Below, in pieces: positions 8,715-17,509 of a DNA stretch of 64,000 bases. The translations under genes were made by a program, and so were the position numbers. This stretch comes from Streptomyces chrestomyceticus JCM 4735 (lineage in GTDB: Bacteria > Actinomycetota > Actinomycetes > Streptomycetales > Streptomycetaceae), in assembly GCF_003865135.1 (NCBI RefSeq), contig NZ_BHZC01000001.1, positions 5,890,001 through 5,954,000 on the forward strand. Reading direction: 5' to 3'. The first letter of the stretch is position 1, and the number at the start of each line of letters is the position of its first letter. Under the pieces are notes generated by a model that was given only the letters and a program-made list of their open reading frames with translations, was not told the DNA's origin and searched no databases.

Positions 8715-11114
8715 GTGAGAGCCAAGAGACGGGCGTTCAAACCGGCCGCCCTGGCCACGGCCGCCGCCGCGATCGGGGCGGCCGCCCTGTCTTCCGGCGC
8801 GCCGGCGCAGGCCGACGACGGCCGGCCGCCGCTCGCCGTCCAGCGGCAGGACCCGGGCGCGCCCGCCAAGCAGGCCGTCGACCACGACCTCAAGGGCCCG
8901 TTCAGCGACCAGCAGGCGGCGCAGCGCAAGGAAGCGCTCCAGCAGGTCATCTCCGGCGACGCCAAGCCCACCCGGCACGGCGCCTCCCAGGTCGTCAAGC
9001 TCGACCGCGGCAAGTACGTCGAACTCGCCCGCGAGAAGACCGACAAGATCTTCACCATCCTGGTCGAGTTCGGCGACAAGGTCGACGACACCACGATGTA
9101 CGACCCGGACGGCGACGGCCCCAAGCCCCCGGTGAAGAAGTACGGCGGCAAGCCCGGCCCCGCGCACAACACCATCGCGCAGCCCGACCGCCGCAACGAC
9201 AACTCCACCGCCTGGCAGAAGGACTACAACCGCCGGCACTTCCAGGACCTCTACTTCTCGCACGACAAGAAGAAGGAGTCCCTGGCCAAGTACTACGAGA
9301 AGCAGTCCTCGGGCCGCTACTCGGTCGACGGCGAGGTCTCCGACTGGGTCAAGGTCGACTGGAACGAGGCCCGTTACGGGTCGAACTTCTGCGGCTCCAC
9401 CAACTGTGCCAGTGCCTGGGACCTGATCCGCGACGGCGTCAACCGCTGGGCCGAGGACCAGAAGGCCAAGGGCCGCACCGACGCCCAGATCAAGGCCGAC
9501 CTCGCCAAGTACGACCAGTGGGACCGCTACGACCACGACGGCGACGGCAACTTCAACGAGCCCGACGGCTACATCGACCACTTCCAGATCGTGCACGCCG
9601 GCGAGGACGAGTCCGCGGGCGGCGGCGCCCAGGGCACCGACGCCATCTGGGCACACCGCTGGTACGCGTACGGCAGCGACTCCGGCCGTACCGGCCCGGC
9701 CGGCAACAAGGCCGGCGGCACCCAGATCGGCAGCACCGGCATCTGGGTCGGCGACTACACCATGCAGCCCGAGAACGGCGGCCTCGGCGTCTTCGCCCAC
9801 GAGTACGGCCACGACCTCGGCCTGCCCGACGAGTACGACACCACCGGCACCGGTGAATCCTCCGTCGACTCCTGGTCGTTGATGTCCGCCGGCTCCTGGC
9901 TCGGCCGCGGCAAGGACTCCATAGGCGACCTCCCCGGCGACATGAGCGCCTGGGACAAGCTCCAGCTCGGCTGGCTCAACTACGACAAGGCCAAGGCGGC
10001 CACCAAGTCCACCCACAAGCTGGGCGTGGCCGAGTACAACACCAAGAACAAGCAGGCGCTGGTCGTCGAACTCCCCGCCAAGACGGTCCGCACCGACGTC
10101 GTCAAGCCCGCCGAAGGCACCCAGCAGTGGTGGAGCGGCATGGGCAACGACCTGAAGAACACGCTCTCCCGTCCGGTCGACCTCACCGGCAAGAAGAAGG
10201 CCGCCCTGACCCTCAAGGGCTGGTGGGACATCGAGCAGAACTACGACTTCGCCTATGCCGAGGTCTCCACGGACGGCGGCGCCAACTACACGCCGCTGGA
10301 AGGCACCGCCGACGGCAAGCCGATCACCCGTGACGGCGGCGACAAGCCCGCCCTGACCGGCACCTCCGGCGCGTACAAGGACCTCGTCTTCCCGCTCGAC
10401 GCGTACGCCGGCAAGAAGATCGACCTCCGCTTCCGCTACCAGACGGACGGCGGCGCCGCCCAGAAGGGCTTCGCCGCGGACGCGATCTCGGTGACCGCCG
10501 ACGGCAAGGCGCTGTTCACGGATGGCGCCGAGGCCGGTGACAACGGCTGGGCCGCGAAGGGCTTCTCGCGCATCGGCGCCTCCTTCACCAAGGACTACCC
10601 GCGCTACTACATCGCCGAGAACCGCCAGTACGTCTCGTACGACAAGACCCTGAAGACCGGCCCGTACAACTTCGGCTGGGCGACCGACCGCCCCCAGTGG
10701 GTCGAGCACTTCCCGTACCAGAACGGCGTCCTGATCTGGCTGTGGGACACCTCGCAGCCCGACAACAACGTCGGACAGCACCCCGGCTACGGCCAGATCC
10801 TGCCGATCGACGCCCACCCGAAGGCCGAGAAGTGGTCGGACGGCAAGCTGATGCGCAACCGCTTCCAGACCTACGACTCGACCTTCACCCGGCACCGTAC
10901 GGATGCGCTGACGCTCCACAAGGACGGCAAGGTCACGAAGATCAAGTCGAAGCCCGGTGTGACCGTCTTCGACGACCGCAAGGGCGTCTACTACGACGAG
11001 ACGAACCCGACCGGCGGCGTGATCGTTGCTGACACCAACACCCGTATCAAGATCAGCAACGAGTCGTGGAACGGCTCCACGGTGACCCTCCAGGTGGGCC
11101 CCTCCACCAAGTAG
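8715..11114 (+). CDS. Secreted immune inhibitor A-type M6 metalloprotease
   Basis: A 799-residue secreted zinc endopeptidase of the M6/InhA family. The N-terminus has basic residues, a hydrophobic Ala-rich core and an AQA-type cleavage site near residue 33. A propeptide-like stretch follows. The catalytic motif HEYGHDLGLPDE begins at His362 (HExxHxxGxxD), giving zinc ligands His362, His366 and a downstream acidic residue. The C-terminal half carries MAM/jelly-roll-like segments (WWSGMGNDLKN; DGGAEAGDNGW-type repeats). GTG at 8715 is preferred over the ATG at 8706 because the GGGAGG site would almost touch the latter. It probably degrades extracellular protein. Confidence 0.93.
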   Translation: MRAKRRAFKPAALATAAAAIGAAALSSGAPAQADDGRPPLAVQRQDPGAPAKQAVDHDLKGPFSDQQAAQRKEALQQVISGDAKPTRHGASQVVKLDRGKYVELAREKTDKIFTILVEFGDKVDDTTMYDPDGDGPKPPVKKYGGKPGPAHNTIAQPDRRNDNSTAWQKDYNRRHFQDLYFSHDKKKESLAKYYEKQSSGRYSVDGEVSDWVKVDWNEARYGSNFCGSTNCASAWDLIRDGVNRWAEDQKAKGRTDAQIKADLAKYDQWDRYDHDGDGNFNEPDGYIDHFQIVHAGEDESAGGGAQGTDAIWAHRWYAYGSDSGRTGPAGNKAGGTQIGSTGIWVGDYTMQPENGGLGVFAHEYGHDLGLPDEYDTTGTGESSVDSWSLMSAGSWLGRGKDSIGDLPGDMSAWDKLQLGWLNYDKAKAATKSTHKLGVAEYNTKNKQALVVELPAKTVRTDVVKPAEGTQQWWSGMGNDLKNTLSRPVDLTGKKKAALTLKGWWDIEQNYDFAYAEVSTDGGANYTPLEGTADGKPITRDGGDKPALTGTSGAYKDLVFPLDAYAGKKIDLRFRYQTDGGAAQKGFAADAISVTADGKALFTDGAEAGDNGWAAKGFSRIGASFTKDYPRYYIAENRQYVSYDKTLKTGPYNFGWATDRPQWVEHFPYQNGVLIWLWDTSQPDNNVGQHPGYGQILPIDAHPKAEKWSDGKLMRNRFQTYDSTFTRHRTDALTLHKDGKVTKIKSKPGVTVFDDRKGVYYDETNPTGGVIVADTNTRIKISNESWNGSTVTLQVGPSTK

Positions 11115-11142
11115 TCACCAAAACCGCAGGTCACAAGCCATT

Positions 11143-11174
11143 CGGCCGCCACCCCCTAGCGGGCGGCGGCCGAT
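11143..11174 (+). terminator. Hairpin after the metalloprotease
   Basis: TCGGCCGCC (11143-11151) pairs with GGCGGCCGA (11166-11174) 28 nt after the protease stop. It is a GC-rich stem without a T-tract. Confidence 0.6.
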
Positions 11175-11230
11175 CGCGTTTAGATGCACCTTGCGAGTCC
11201 TTGTTGACGCCGAGTCTCACGGGGGAAACC

Positions 11231-11542
11231 GTGCCCACATCCGGAGGAGGATTCATCAGGCTTCCCGCCGGAAGCGTGGTGGTCGCCCTGACCCTGCCCA
11301 GACCGGGCGACAACGGACACCGCGTCCGCGTCCTGGTCCACGCGGTGAACCGGCAGCGCGCGCTGACGAGGTTGCGCAATCTGGGGCTGCGTGCGGTGTA
11401 TCTCCGTGGTAACACGGAGCCACCCACCCCGGACGAGGTCACGGCTGTCCTCCATCACCCCGATGGGCTGGTGTGGCGCGAGACGCCCGACGACGATACG
11501 GAGTCTTGGCATCCGATCCGGGCGTTGCTCCGCTCTGCGTAG
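11231..11542 (+). CDS. Hypothetical small protein
   Basis: A 103-residue protein that starts at the GTG at 11231, after a GGGGGAA site. It has a beta-strand-rich start (SVVVALTLP), a basic VRVLVHAVNRQRALTRLRNLGLRAVYLRG centre, and an acidic, Trp-containing C-terminus. It looks like a small mixed alpha/beta domain with an exposed basic face. I do not recognise the family. It is an orphan between the protease terminator and the repeat block. Confidence 0.55.
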   Translation: MPTSGGGFIRLPAGSVVVALTLPRPGDNGHRVRVLVHAVNRQRALTRLRNLGLRAVYLRGNTEPPTPDEVTAVLHHPDGLVWRETPDDDTESWHPIRALLRSA

Positions 11543-11631
11543 GGGGTGCCCTCTGCGCTGCGCGCGAGGATATGTGCCGACGGGCGGCTCGCATTGCTTG
11601 CGTGGTGGGGGCGGGGGCGCGCAGGGGGCCA

Positions 11632-12270
11632 ACTCCTCGGCACCGTGGACCGCAACGTACTTTCGATAGGCAACGCAGAGGCCCGGCTGCCTGCGGGGAT
11701 GGCCCCCTACACGCCCCCTCAGGCCGGTTCGGCGAGCCGAGGTCGGTGGGGGGAGAAAAGAACGATGACGCAGGAGGGCGCCTTTCCTGGGGGTGAGGCT
11801 CACGGGGTGGTGGCGAAGGCGGGCCACTCCCCGGCGATGGAACGCGCGCGTCAGGCCGGCCCACGCCGACGCGGCTCCGCCGCGCCACCGGGCGCTGACG
11901 CGCCGGGGGGCGGGCCACTCCCCGGCGATGGAACGCGCGCGTCAGGCCGGCCCACGCCGACGCGGCTCCGCCGCGCCACCGGGCGCTGACGCGCCGGGGG
12001 GCGGGCCACTCCCCGGCGATGGAACGCGCGCGCCAGGCCGGCCCACGCCGACGCGGCTCCGCCGCGCCCCAGGGCGCTGACGCGCCAGAGGGGGGCGGAG
12101 CGCCGAGGCTCCCGCGCCGCAGGCGCGCTCAGCTTGTAAAAGCCCCAGCCCGATCGCACCGAAAGCCGCTCGACGGCCAGGGCTCGGGGTCCCGCAGGGG
12201 TCTCCCCGCAGGCAGCCGGGCCTCTGCGTTGCCGAATGAAAGTACGTTGCGGTCCACGGTGCCGAGGAGT
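11632..12270. repeat. 68-bp inverted repeat enclosing a gene-free repeat block
   Basis: The left arm 11632-11699 and the right arm 12203-12270 are reverse complements at 65 of 68 positions; the three mismatches cluster in one 4-nt patch. They enclose about 500 nt with no credible gene but with three 91-bp tandem repeats. Arms this long and well conserved are not a terminator. They suggest a mobile or recombinogenic element, or recent inverted duplication. Confidence 0.85.
11821..12090. repeat. Three tandem copies of a 91-bp repeat
   Basis: Units start at 11821, 11912 and 12003, each with GGGCCACTCC. Copies one and two are essentially identical; the third differs at a few positions and decays near 12080. 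The period is exactly 91 nt, not a multiple of three, so a reading frame would shift in every copy. Each unit contains small internal palindromes (GACGCGGCTCCGCCGCG). There are no unique spacers, so it is not CRISPR. Confidence 0.9.
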
Positions 12271-12387
12271 GACCCCGGAGGGACCCCGAGCCCCCCACCA
12301 CCGGACCTATCGCGCACAAAGCGCACCCCAGACCCGGTGCGCTTGGGCTTGTGAAAGCCCCAGCCCGATCGCTCCGAAAGCCGCCCG
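12132..12387. repeat. 41-bp direct repeat pair
   Basis: A 41-nt unit at 12132-12172 recurs at 12347-12387 with 38 of 41 positions identical. Both copies begin GCTTGT and contain AAAGCCCCAGCCCGATCG. The right arm of the 68-bp inverted repeat lies between the two copies. A shorter GAGCCCCCCACCACCG word also occurs twice nearby (about 12287 and 12388). Confidence 0.8.
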
Positions 12388-12428
12388 AGCCCCCCACCAC
12401 CGCACCAAAGGCGCGAAACGCGAACCCC

Positions 12429-13025
12429 TCAGGCAGCGATGATCACCGGCTTGCCGGTGAGTTCGACCCCCGCGGCCCGCATCTGCTCCAGCGCCCGCTT
12501 CGTCGTGCCCGCCGCCACCCCCGCCGTGAGATCCAGCAGCACCCGCACCCGGAACCCCTCACCCACCGCGTCCACCGCCGTGGCCCGCACGCAGTGATCC
12601 GTGGCCAGGCCGACCACGTCCACCTCGCTCACCTCGTGAGCCCGCAGCCAGTCGGCCAGCGGGTGGCCGTTCTCGTCCACGCCTTCGAAGCCGCTGTAGG
12701 CGGCAGCGTGGGCGCCCTTGGAGAAGACCGCGTCGACCGCCCCGGAGGCCAGCGCCGGGGCGAAGTTCGGGTGGAAGCCGCTGCCCTCCGTGCCGGCGAC
12801 ACAGTGCGGCGGCCAGGTGGTCTCGTAGTTCGGCCGCACGGAGAAGTGGTCACCGGGATCGATGTGGTGGTCGCGGGTCGCCACGATGTGCCGGTAGCCG
12901 CTGCCCGCGGCCTCACCCACCAGATCGGTGATGGCGGCAGCCACATCCGCACCTCCCGCCACGGCAAGGCTGCCGCCCTCACAGAAATCGTTCTGCACGT
13001 CAACGACGATCAATGCCCGGTGCAT
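12429..13025 (-). CDS. pncA: Nicotinamidase
   Basis: A 198-residue isochorismatase-fold amidase that hydrolyses nicotinamide to nicotinate in NAD salvage. The catalytic triad is visible: Asp9 (VVDVQNDF), Lys103 (FSKG) and Cys145 (ATDHCVRATA). The metal site residues Asp52 and His54 (RDHHIDPGDHF) and His85 are also present. Length is typical. The ATG at 13025 is preceded by GGAAGG. It lies 125 nt downstream of pncB on the same strand, and PncB uses its product, so the two probably form one NAD-salvage unit. The gene's 3' end borders the repeat block. Confidence 0.94.
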   Translation of the reverse strand: MHRALIVVDVQNDFCEGGSLAVAGGADVAAAITDLVGEAAGSGYRHIVATRDHHIDPGDHFSVRPNYETTWPPHCVAGTEGSGFHPNFAPALASGAVDAVFSKGAHAAAYSGFEGVDENGHPLADWLRAHEVSEVDVVGLATDHCVRATAVDAVGEGFRVRVLLDLTAGVAAGTTKRALEQMRAAGVELTGKPVIIAA

Positions 13026-13150
13026 GGTGCGAGCCTTCCGGCTGGGGAGCGGTGAAGTGGGCGCGGAGTGGGCGCGAAGTGGTGTGACCGAGGGTAGCCA
13101 CTGGCCGGGCCGAGGGGGAGTGGGCACCGGGGGCTGACGGGCGCACCCCG

Positions 13151-14479
13151 TCAAGCCTGCTCCGTGGGCAGTACCGCCTCCCCACGGGACAACTGCATCG
13201 CGGACATCGGCAGCCCGGCCCGCGCCGCGATGTGCCGCTCCCGCGCCGCGTCCAGCGGCTCACGGGCGACCACCTCACCGCCGCGCACCAGCGGCACCGC
13301 GAGCTGCCGCTCGGCGAACTCCGCCGGCACCGGGCCGGTGCCGACGACCTCCGCCTCCGCGACGCCGTGCTCGTCCAGCCGCCGTGCCGACCACTTGCGG
13401 CCGCCGAGCGACGCCTTGCCGCCCATGGACTTCTTGGCCACCGGCCGCAGCGGCGCGTCCGCCGCGTCGCTGTCGGCGCGGGCGACCAGCTTGTAGACCA
13501 TGGAGCAGGTCGGGTGGCCGCTGCCGGTGACCAGTTGGGTGCCCACGCCGTACGCGTCCACCGGTGCCGCCGCGAGCGAGGCGATGGCGTACTCGTCCAG
13601 GTCGCTGGTCACGACGATGCGCGTGTCGCGGGCGCCCAGCTCGTCGAGCTGCTGCCGTACGCGGTGGGCGAGCAGCAGCAGGTCGCCGGAGTCGATGCGG
13701 ACGGCGCCGAGGCCGGGCCCGGCCACCTCGACGGCCGTACGGACCGCCTCGGTGACGTCGAAGGTGTCCACGAGCAGCGTGGTGCCGCTGCCGAGCGCGT
13801 CGACCTGTGCCCGGAACGCGTCGCGCTCGCTGTCGTGCAGCAGGGTGAAGGAGTGGGCGCTGGTTCCGACGGTCGGGATGTTGTAGCGGAAGCCGGCCGC
13901 GAGGTCGGACGTGGAGTGGAAGCCGCCCACGTACGCCGAGCGGGAGGCGGCGACGGCGGCCAGCTCGTGGGTGCGGCGGGCGCCCATCTCGATGAGGGGC
14001 CGGTCGCCGGCCGCGACGGCCATCCGGGACGCGGCGGCGGCCACCGCGGAGTCGTGGTTGAGGATGGAGAGGATCACCGTCTCCAGCAGGACCGCTTCGG
14101 CGAAGGTGCCCTCGACCCGCATGATCGGCGAGCCGGGGAAGTAGACCTCGCCCTCGGGGTAGCCCCAGATGTCGCCGCGGAAGCGGTATCCGGCCAGCCA
14201 GTCCAGCGTGCGGTCGTCGAGGATGCCGCGCTCGCGCAGGAAGCCGAGAATCGTTTCGTCGAACCGGAAGTTCTCCACCGCGTCCAGCACCCGGCCCGTT
14301 CCGGCGACGACGCCGTAGCGGCGGCCTTCCGGCAGGCGTCGGGTGAAGACCTCGAAGACCGAGCGGCGCTCGGCGGTCCCGGACCGCAGTGCGGCCTGCA
14401 GCATGGTGAGTTCGTACTGGTCGGTGAAGAGCGCAGTCGACGGCACGTCCACCGGCAGCCCCAGGTCTGCTGTGTTCAT
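13151..14479 (-). CDS. pncB: Nicotinate phosphoribosyltransferase
   Basis: A 442-residue enzyme joining nicotinate to PRPP to form nicotinate mononucleotide, the committed step of the Preiss-Handler pathway. Family features are the N-terminal TDQYELTM motif, the [16 protein letters not shown] segment, [28 protein letters not shown] with its catalytic His, and VRIDSGDL in the PRPP-binding region. It starts at the ATG at 14479 and is divergent from clpS. It is followed by pncA, which supplies its substrate. Confidence 0.96.
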   Translation of the reverse strand: MNTADLGLPVDVPSTALFTDQYELTMLQAALRSGTAERRSVFEVFTRRLPEGRRYGVVAGTGRVLDAVENFRFDETILGFLRERGILDDRTLDWLAGYRFRGDIWGYPEGEVYFPGSPIMRVEGTFAEAVLLETVILSILNHDSAVAAAASRMAVAAGDRPLIEMGARRTHELAAVAASRSAYVGGFHSTSDLAAGFRYNIPTVGTSAHSFTLLHDSERDAFRAQVDALGSGTTLLVDTFDVTEAVRTAVEVAGPGLGAVRIDSGDLLLLAHRVRQQLDELGARDTRIVVTSDLDEYAIASLAAAPVDAYGVGTQLVTGSGHPTCSMVYKLVARADSDAADAPLRPVAKKSMGGKASLGGRKWSARRLDEHGVAEAEVVGTGPVPAEFAERQLAVPLVRGGEVVAREPLDAARERHIAARAGLPMSAMQLSRGEAVLPTEQA

Positions 14480-14560
14480 GGTAAGGATGCTACCTCTCAT
14501 ACTCGTCACTCTGACGATTTCCCCGGGCTGTTTGTGCGATGCCCCACCGCGGGTGGCAGC

Positions 14561-14920
14561 ATGGAGACCGTGAGCGCCGACCCGTCTGCCACCATCGCCC
14601 TTCGATCGACGCGCTGCGCGCTCGGCGCCCCCGTGGAGATCGAACGACCCGAGTCCAGCGAGGCACCCTCCGAGGTGCCGGAGCCGGACGTGCCCTGGGT
14701 CACGCTGGTGCACAACGACCCCGTCAATCTCATGAGCTACGTGGCGTACGTCTTCGAGACCTACTTCGGCTACTCGAAGGGCAAGGCCAAGCAGCTCATG
14801 CTCGACGTTCACCACAAGGGACGGGCGGTCGTCTCCAGCGGCAGCCGCGAGGAAATGGAGCGCGACGTGCAAGCGATGCACGGGTACGGCCTGTGGGCGA
14901 CCCTCACCCAGGACCGCTGA
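14561..14920 (+). CDS. clpS: ATP-dependent Clp protease adaptor ClpS
   Basis: A 119-residue adaptor that delivers N-degron substrates to the ClpA/ClpC unfoldase. A variable 50-residue N-terminus precedes the ClpS core. The core contains [16 protein letters not shown] (the His/Asn/Asp pocket motif that binds substrate N-termini), [23 protein letters not shown] and [20 protein letters not shown]. Either the ATG at 14561 or the GTG at 14570 could be used. The stop overlaps the next start (TGATG), implying translational coupling to the DUF2017 gene. Confidence 0.95.
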   Translation: METVSADPSATIALRSTRCALGAPVEIERPESSEAPSEVPEPDVPWVTLVHNDPVNLMSYVAYVFETYFGYSKGKAKQLMLDVHHKGRAVVSSGSREEMERDVQAMHGYGLWATLTQDR

Positions 14921-15558
14921 TGGCCGGCCACTTCGAGCCCCTGCCCGGCGGCGGCGCGGCCGCCCCCCTCGACGAGGTCGAGATCTCCATCCTGCGCAGC
15001 CTCGCCGTCCAGCTCATGGAGCTGATCGGGCCGGGCGAGGAGCCCGCCGAGGGCGACGACCCGCTGGCCGCGCTGTTCACGGAGGGCCCCAGCGAGCCCC
15101 CGTCCGACCCGGCGCTGGCCCGCCTCTTCCCGGACGCGTACGGCGGCCCGGACGAGGTGCCGGACGACGCCACGCACGCCGCCGCGGCCGAGTTCCGCCG
15201 CTACACGGAGAACGACCTGCGCACCCGTAAGCGCGAGGACGCCCTCGCGGTCGTACGGGCCCTGGACGCGCTCGGCCCGGTCGGCGGAGCCCGCCGCACC
15301 GACGGCTCGGACGCCGCCGCCCCGGAGGGCGCCGTGGACGGTGCCGTGCTGCGCCTGAAGCCGGACGAGTCGCGGCAGTGGCTGGGCGCCCTGAACGACC
15401 TCCGGCTGGCCATCGGCACCCGTCTGGAGGTCACCGACGAGGACGAGAGCGGCGAGCTGCTGCGGCTCCCGGACAGTGACCCGCGCAAGCCGATGGTGAT
15501 GGCGTACCTGTGGCTGGGCGGGCTCCAGGAGAGCCTGATCGAGACGCTGACGGCCTGA
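14920..15558 (+). CDS. DUF2017 family protein
   Basis: A 212-residue acidic protein of the actinobacterial DUF2017 family, which is routinely encoded directly after clpS. The N-terminus has an EVEISILRSLAVQLMELIG helix, and the C-terminus ends DPRKPMVMAYLWLGGLQESLIETL. The middle includes a variable acidic/Ala insertion. It overlaps clpS by 1 nt. The fixed pairing suggests a role in Clp-dependent proteolysis, but this is inference; no catalytic motif is visible. Confidence 0.88.
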   Translation: MAGHFEPLPGGGAAAPLDEVEISILRSLAVQLMELIGPGEEPAEGDDPLAALFTEGPSEPPSDPALARLFPDAYGGPDEVPDDATHAAAAEFRRYTENDLRTRKREDALAVVRALDALGPVGGARRTDGSDAAAPEGAVDGAVLRLKPDESRQWLGALNDLRLAIGTRLEVTDEDESGELLRLPDSDPRKPMVMAYLWLGGLQESLIETLTA

Positions 15559-15944
15559 TCCCCGGGCTCTCGGGAGCGGACCCGGAGGTTCCGCACGGGC
15601 GCGCCGTCCGGCCGCCCGTGGTCCCGTGTCGCCTGTCCCGGATGTCCCGATCGCGGGGGCCGCTCAACGGACGCTCAAATCCGGATAACGATCGCGTCAC
15701 CGACCCTGACTACCCACCAGCCCATTCCAGCATTTATCCTACTTTTCTTGTGCTCGGCTCCAAGACATCACTGGTAGATGTCCAAGGCGCCGTGATACAT
15801 GTTCACGAACCTGCCGTGAGTGACGCCACCCCTGTCACTCCGGGAGCGCTTGGCCGGCCGACCGTCGGCGTGCAGGAACTCCATCCGGGGGATCGGAACC
15901 CGATCCGGACAGACCGGGTCGGAATGGAGAAGGGCGCACCACAC
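15559..15944. other. Gene-free leader region of the amino-acid permease
   Basis: This interval contains a stretch of lower GC content (about 15710-15800), where the permease promoter most likely lies. I could not identify a convincing promoter pair or riboswitch. An upstream in-frame extension of the permease exists, but its sequence is not family-like. Confidence 0.4.
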
Positions 15945-17417
15945 ATGACCTCTGTGCAGGTCGAAAAGAACGCCGGCGGCAGCGACGCCGCGGGATCTGC
16001 CTCGGAAGAGGGTTACCAGCGGGGGCTGGGAAACCGGCAGATCCAGATGATCGCCATCGGTGGCGCCATCGGAACCGGTCTGTTCCTCGGAGCGGGCAAG
16101 GCGATCTCGAAAGCGGGACCCAGCATCATCCTGGCCTACGCCATCGTGGGCCTGGTCATCTTCTTCATCATGCGCGCCCTGGGCGAGCTGCTCATGTACC
16201 GGCCGGTGTCGGGCTCCTTCTCGGAGTACGCCCGCGAATTCCTCGGCCCGTTCATGGGATTCGTGACGGGCTGGACGTACTGGCTGTTCTGGGTGGTCAC
16301 CGGCATCACCGAAGTAACTGCAGCCGCCACCTATGTGCAGTACTGGAACAAGGGAATACCCCAGTGGGCGTCCGCCCTGGTCTTCACGGTTGCCCTGTTC
16401 GGTATCAACCTGATCTCCGTGAAGCTCTTCGGTGAGCTGGAGTTCTGGTTCTCGATGGTCAAGGTCACCGCGATCATCGGCATGATCCTCATCGGTCTCG
16501 GCGTGATCACCATCGGTTTTTCCGACGCCGGTGACACCGCTTCCTTCAGCCTTCTGTGGTCGGACGGCGGCTTCTTCCCGAAGGGCATCGGCGGCACGCT
16601 GATGACCCTGCAGATCGTGATGTTCGCCTTCCTGGCGGTCGAACTCGTCGGGGTCACCGCGGGTGAGGCCACCAACCCCAAGAAGGTCCTGCCCAAGGCC
16701 ATCAACACCGTGCCGTGGCGGATCGGCCTCTTCTACATCGGCGCGCTCATCATCATCCTGTCCGTCGTGAGCTGGACCGTCTTCAAGCCGGGCGTGAGCC
16801 CGTTCGTCGCGGCCTTCCAGCAGATCGGCCTGCCGGCCGGCGCCGCCATCGTCAACTTCGTCGTACTGACCGCGGCGCTGTCCTCGGCCAACTCCGGCAT
16901 GTACTCCACCGGCCGGATGCTGCGTGACCTGGCGCTCAACGGCCAGGGACCCAAGCTGTTCACCCGCCTCAGCAAGAACGGCCTGCCGACCTGGGGCACC
17001 GGCGTCTCCGTCGCGATGATGCTGTTCGGCGTCTGGATCAACTACCAGTGGCCGGGCAAGGCCTTCGACCTGGTGGTGTCCTTCGCGACGATCTCCGGCA
17101 TGTGGGCCTGGATCATGATCCTGATCTCGCAGCTCCGCTACCGGGCCAAGGCGGACCGCGGCGAGCTGCCGCAGTCCGAGTTCAAGGCGCCCGGCGCCCC
17201 GTACACCTCGATCTTCGCGCTGGCCTTCATCGGCATGGTCATCGTGATGATGGGGGTGGACCCGGACGCCCGGGTCTCGCTGTACGCGGCACCGGTCTGG
17301 GCGCTGGTCCTGGGCGTCAGCTACCTGGTGCTCAAGTCCCGCAACCCCGACATGTTCGGCAAGGCCGCCGCTCCGGTGGCCGTCACGTCCGCCCCGCAGG
17401 GCGGCAAGAAGGACTGA
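15945..17417 (+). CDS. Amino-acid permease, APC superfamily (AnsP/GabP type)
   Basis: A 490-residue integral membrane protein with 12 predicted helices, importing an amino acid by proton symport. The start of helix 1 reads LGNRQIQMIAIGGAIGTGLFLGAG, the signature of the amino-acid transporter (AAT) family. An MRALGELLMYRPVSGSFSEYA consensus follows, and VGVTAGEATNPKKVLPKAI marks helix 6-7. The substrate cannot be fixed; asparagine, GABA, proline or cycloserine/alanine transporters all look like this. The ATG at 15945 is used; an in-frame ATG at 15924 is possible. A strong hairpin terminates the unit. Confidence 0.92.
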   Translation: MTSVQVEKNAGGSDAAGSASEEGYQRGLGNRQIQMIAIGGAIGTGLFLGAGKAISKAGPSIILAYAIVGLVIFFIMRALGELLMYRPVSGSFSEYAREFLGPFMGFVTGWTYWLFWVVTGITEVTAAATYVQYWNKGIPQWASALVFTVALFGINLISVKLFGELEFWFSMVKVTAIIGMILIGLGVITIGFSDAGDTASFSLLWSDGGFFPKGIGGTLMTLQIVMFAFLAVELVGVTAGEATNPKKVLPKAINTVPWRIGLFYIGALIIILSVVSWTVFKPGVSPFVAAFQQIGLPAGAAIVNFVVLTAALSSANSGMYSTGRMLRDLALNGQGPKLFTRLSKNGLPTWGTGVSVAMMLFGVWINYQWPGKAFDLVVSFATISGMWAWIMILISQLRYRAKADRGELPQSEFKAPGAPYTSIFALAFIGMVIVMMGVDPDARVSLYAAPVWALVLGVSYLVLKSRNPDMFGKAAAPVAVTSAPQGGKKD

Positions 17418-17450
17418 GGGCGGCCCGCTCCCGGGCGGGCTGTCCAGCAT

Positions 17451-17491
17451 GCGGGCCGGTTCGTACCAACCTTCGGTACGCACCGGCCCGC
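17451..17491. terminator. Strong 16-bp hairpin between permease and mec
   Basis: GCGGGCCGGT (17451-17460) pairs with ACCGGCCCGC (17482-17491). CGTACC (17462-17467) pairs with GGTACG (17475-17480), with one T/C mismatch between the two stems and a 7-nt loop. It terminates the permease transcript. It also covers the region where the mec -35 box should be, so it may influence mec transcription. Confidence 0.75.
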
Positions 17492-17496
17492 CTGCT

Positions 17497-17502
17497 TATT
17501 CT
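17497..17502 (+). promoter_or_regulatory. -10 element for a leaderless mec transcript
   Basis: TATTCT sits 7 nt before the ATG at 17510, the spacing of a -10 box to its start site. No Shine-Dalgarno sequence other than a short G-run is seen. Translation is therefore likely leaderless. Confidence 0.5.
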
Positions 17503-17509
17503 GGGGCCC

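Larger units (their letters stand above)
11543..12428. other. 886-bp gene-free repeat block before pncA
   Basis: The whole interval from the stop of the small orphan gene to the stop of pncA is non-coding as far as I can judge. Long open frames exist on both strands but are GC artefacts that change frame across the 91-bp repeats. It contains the 68-bp inverted repeat, the tandem array and the 41-bp direct repeats described separately. Confidence 0.75.

Noticed and set aside
8694..10919. A 741-residue minus-strand frame opposite the metalloprotease.
   Set aside because: It lacks domain signatures and mirrors the metalloprotease codon bias; the plus-strand protein has HExxH and a signal peptide.
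11821..12090. A CRISPR array.
   Set aside because: The units are directly adjacent without unique spacers, and no cas gene is present.
11543..12428. Several open frames of 90-160 codons across the tandem-repeat block.
   Set aside because: They shift frame in each 91-nt repeat and give only low-complexity Arg/Pro/Gly sequence. No ribosome site fits.
15768..17483. A long minus-strand frame opposite the amino-acid permease.
   Set aside because: It is His/Asp/Glu/Arg-rich and hydrophilic, typical of a reverse-complement shadow. The permease helices read clearly on the plus strand.
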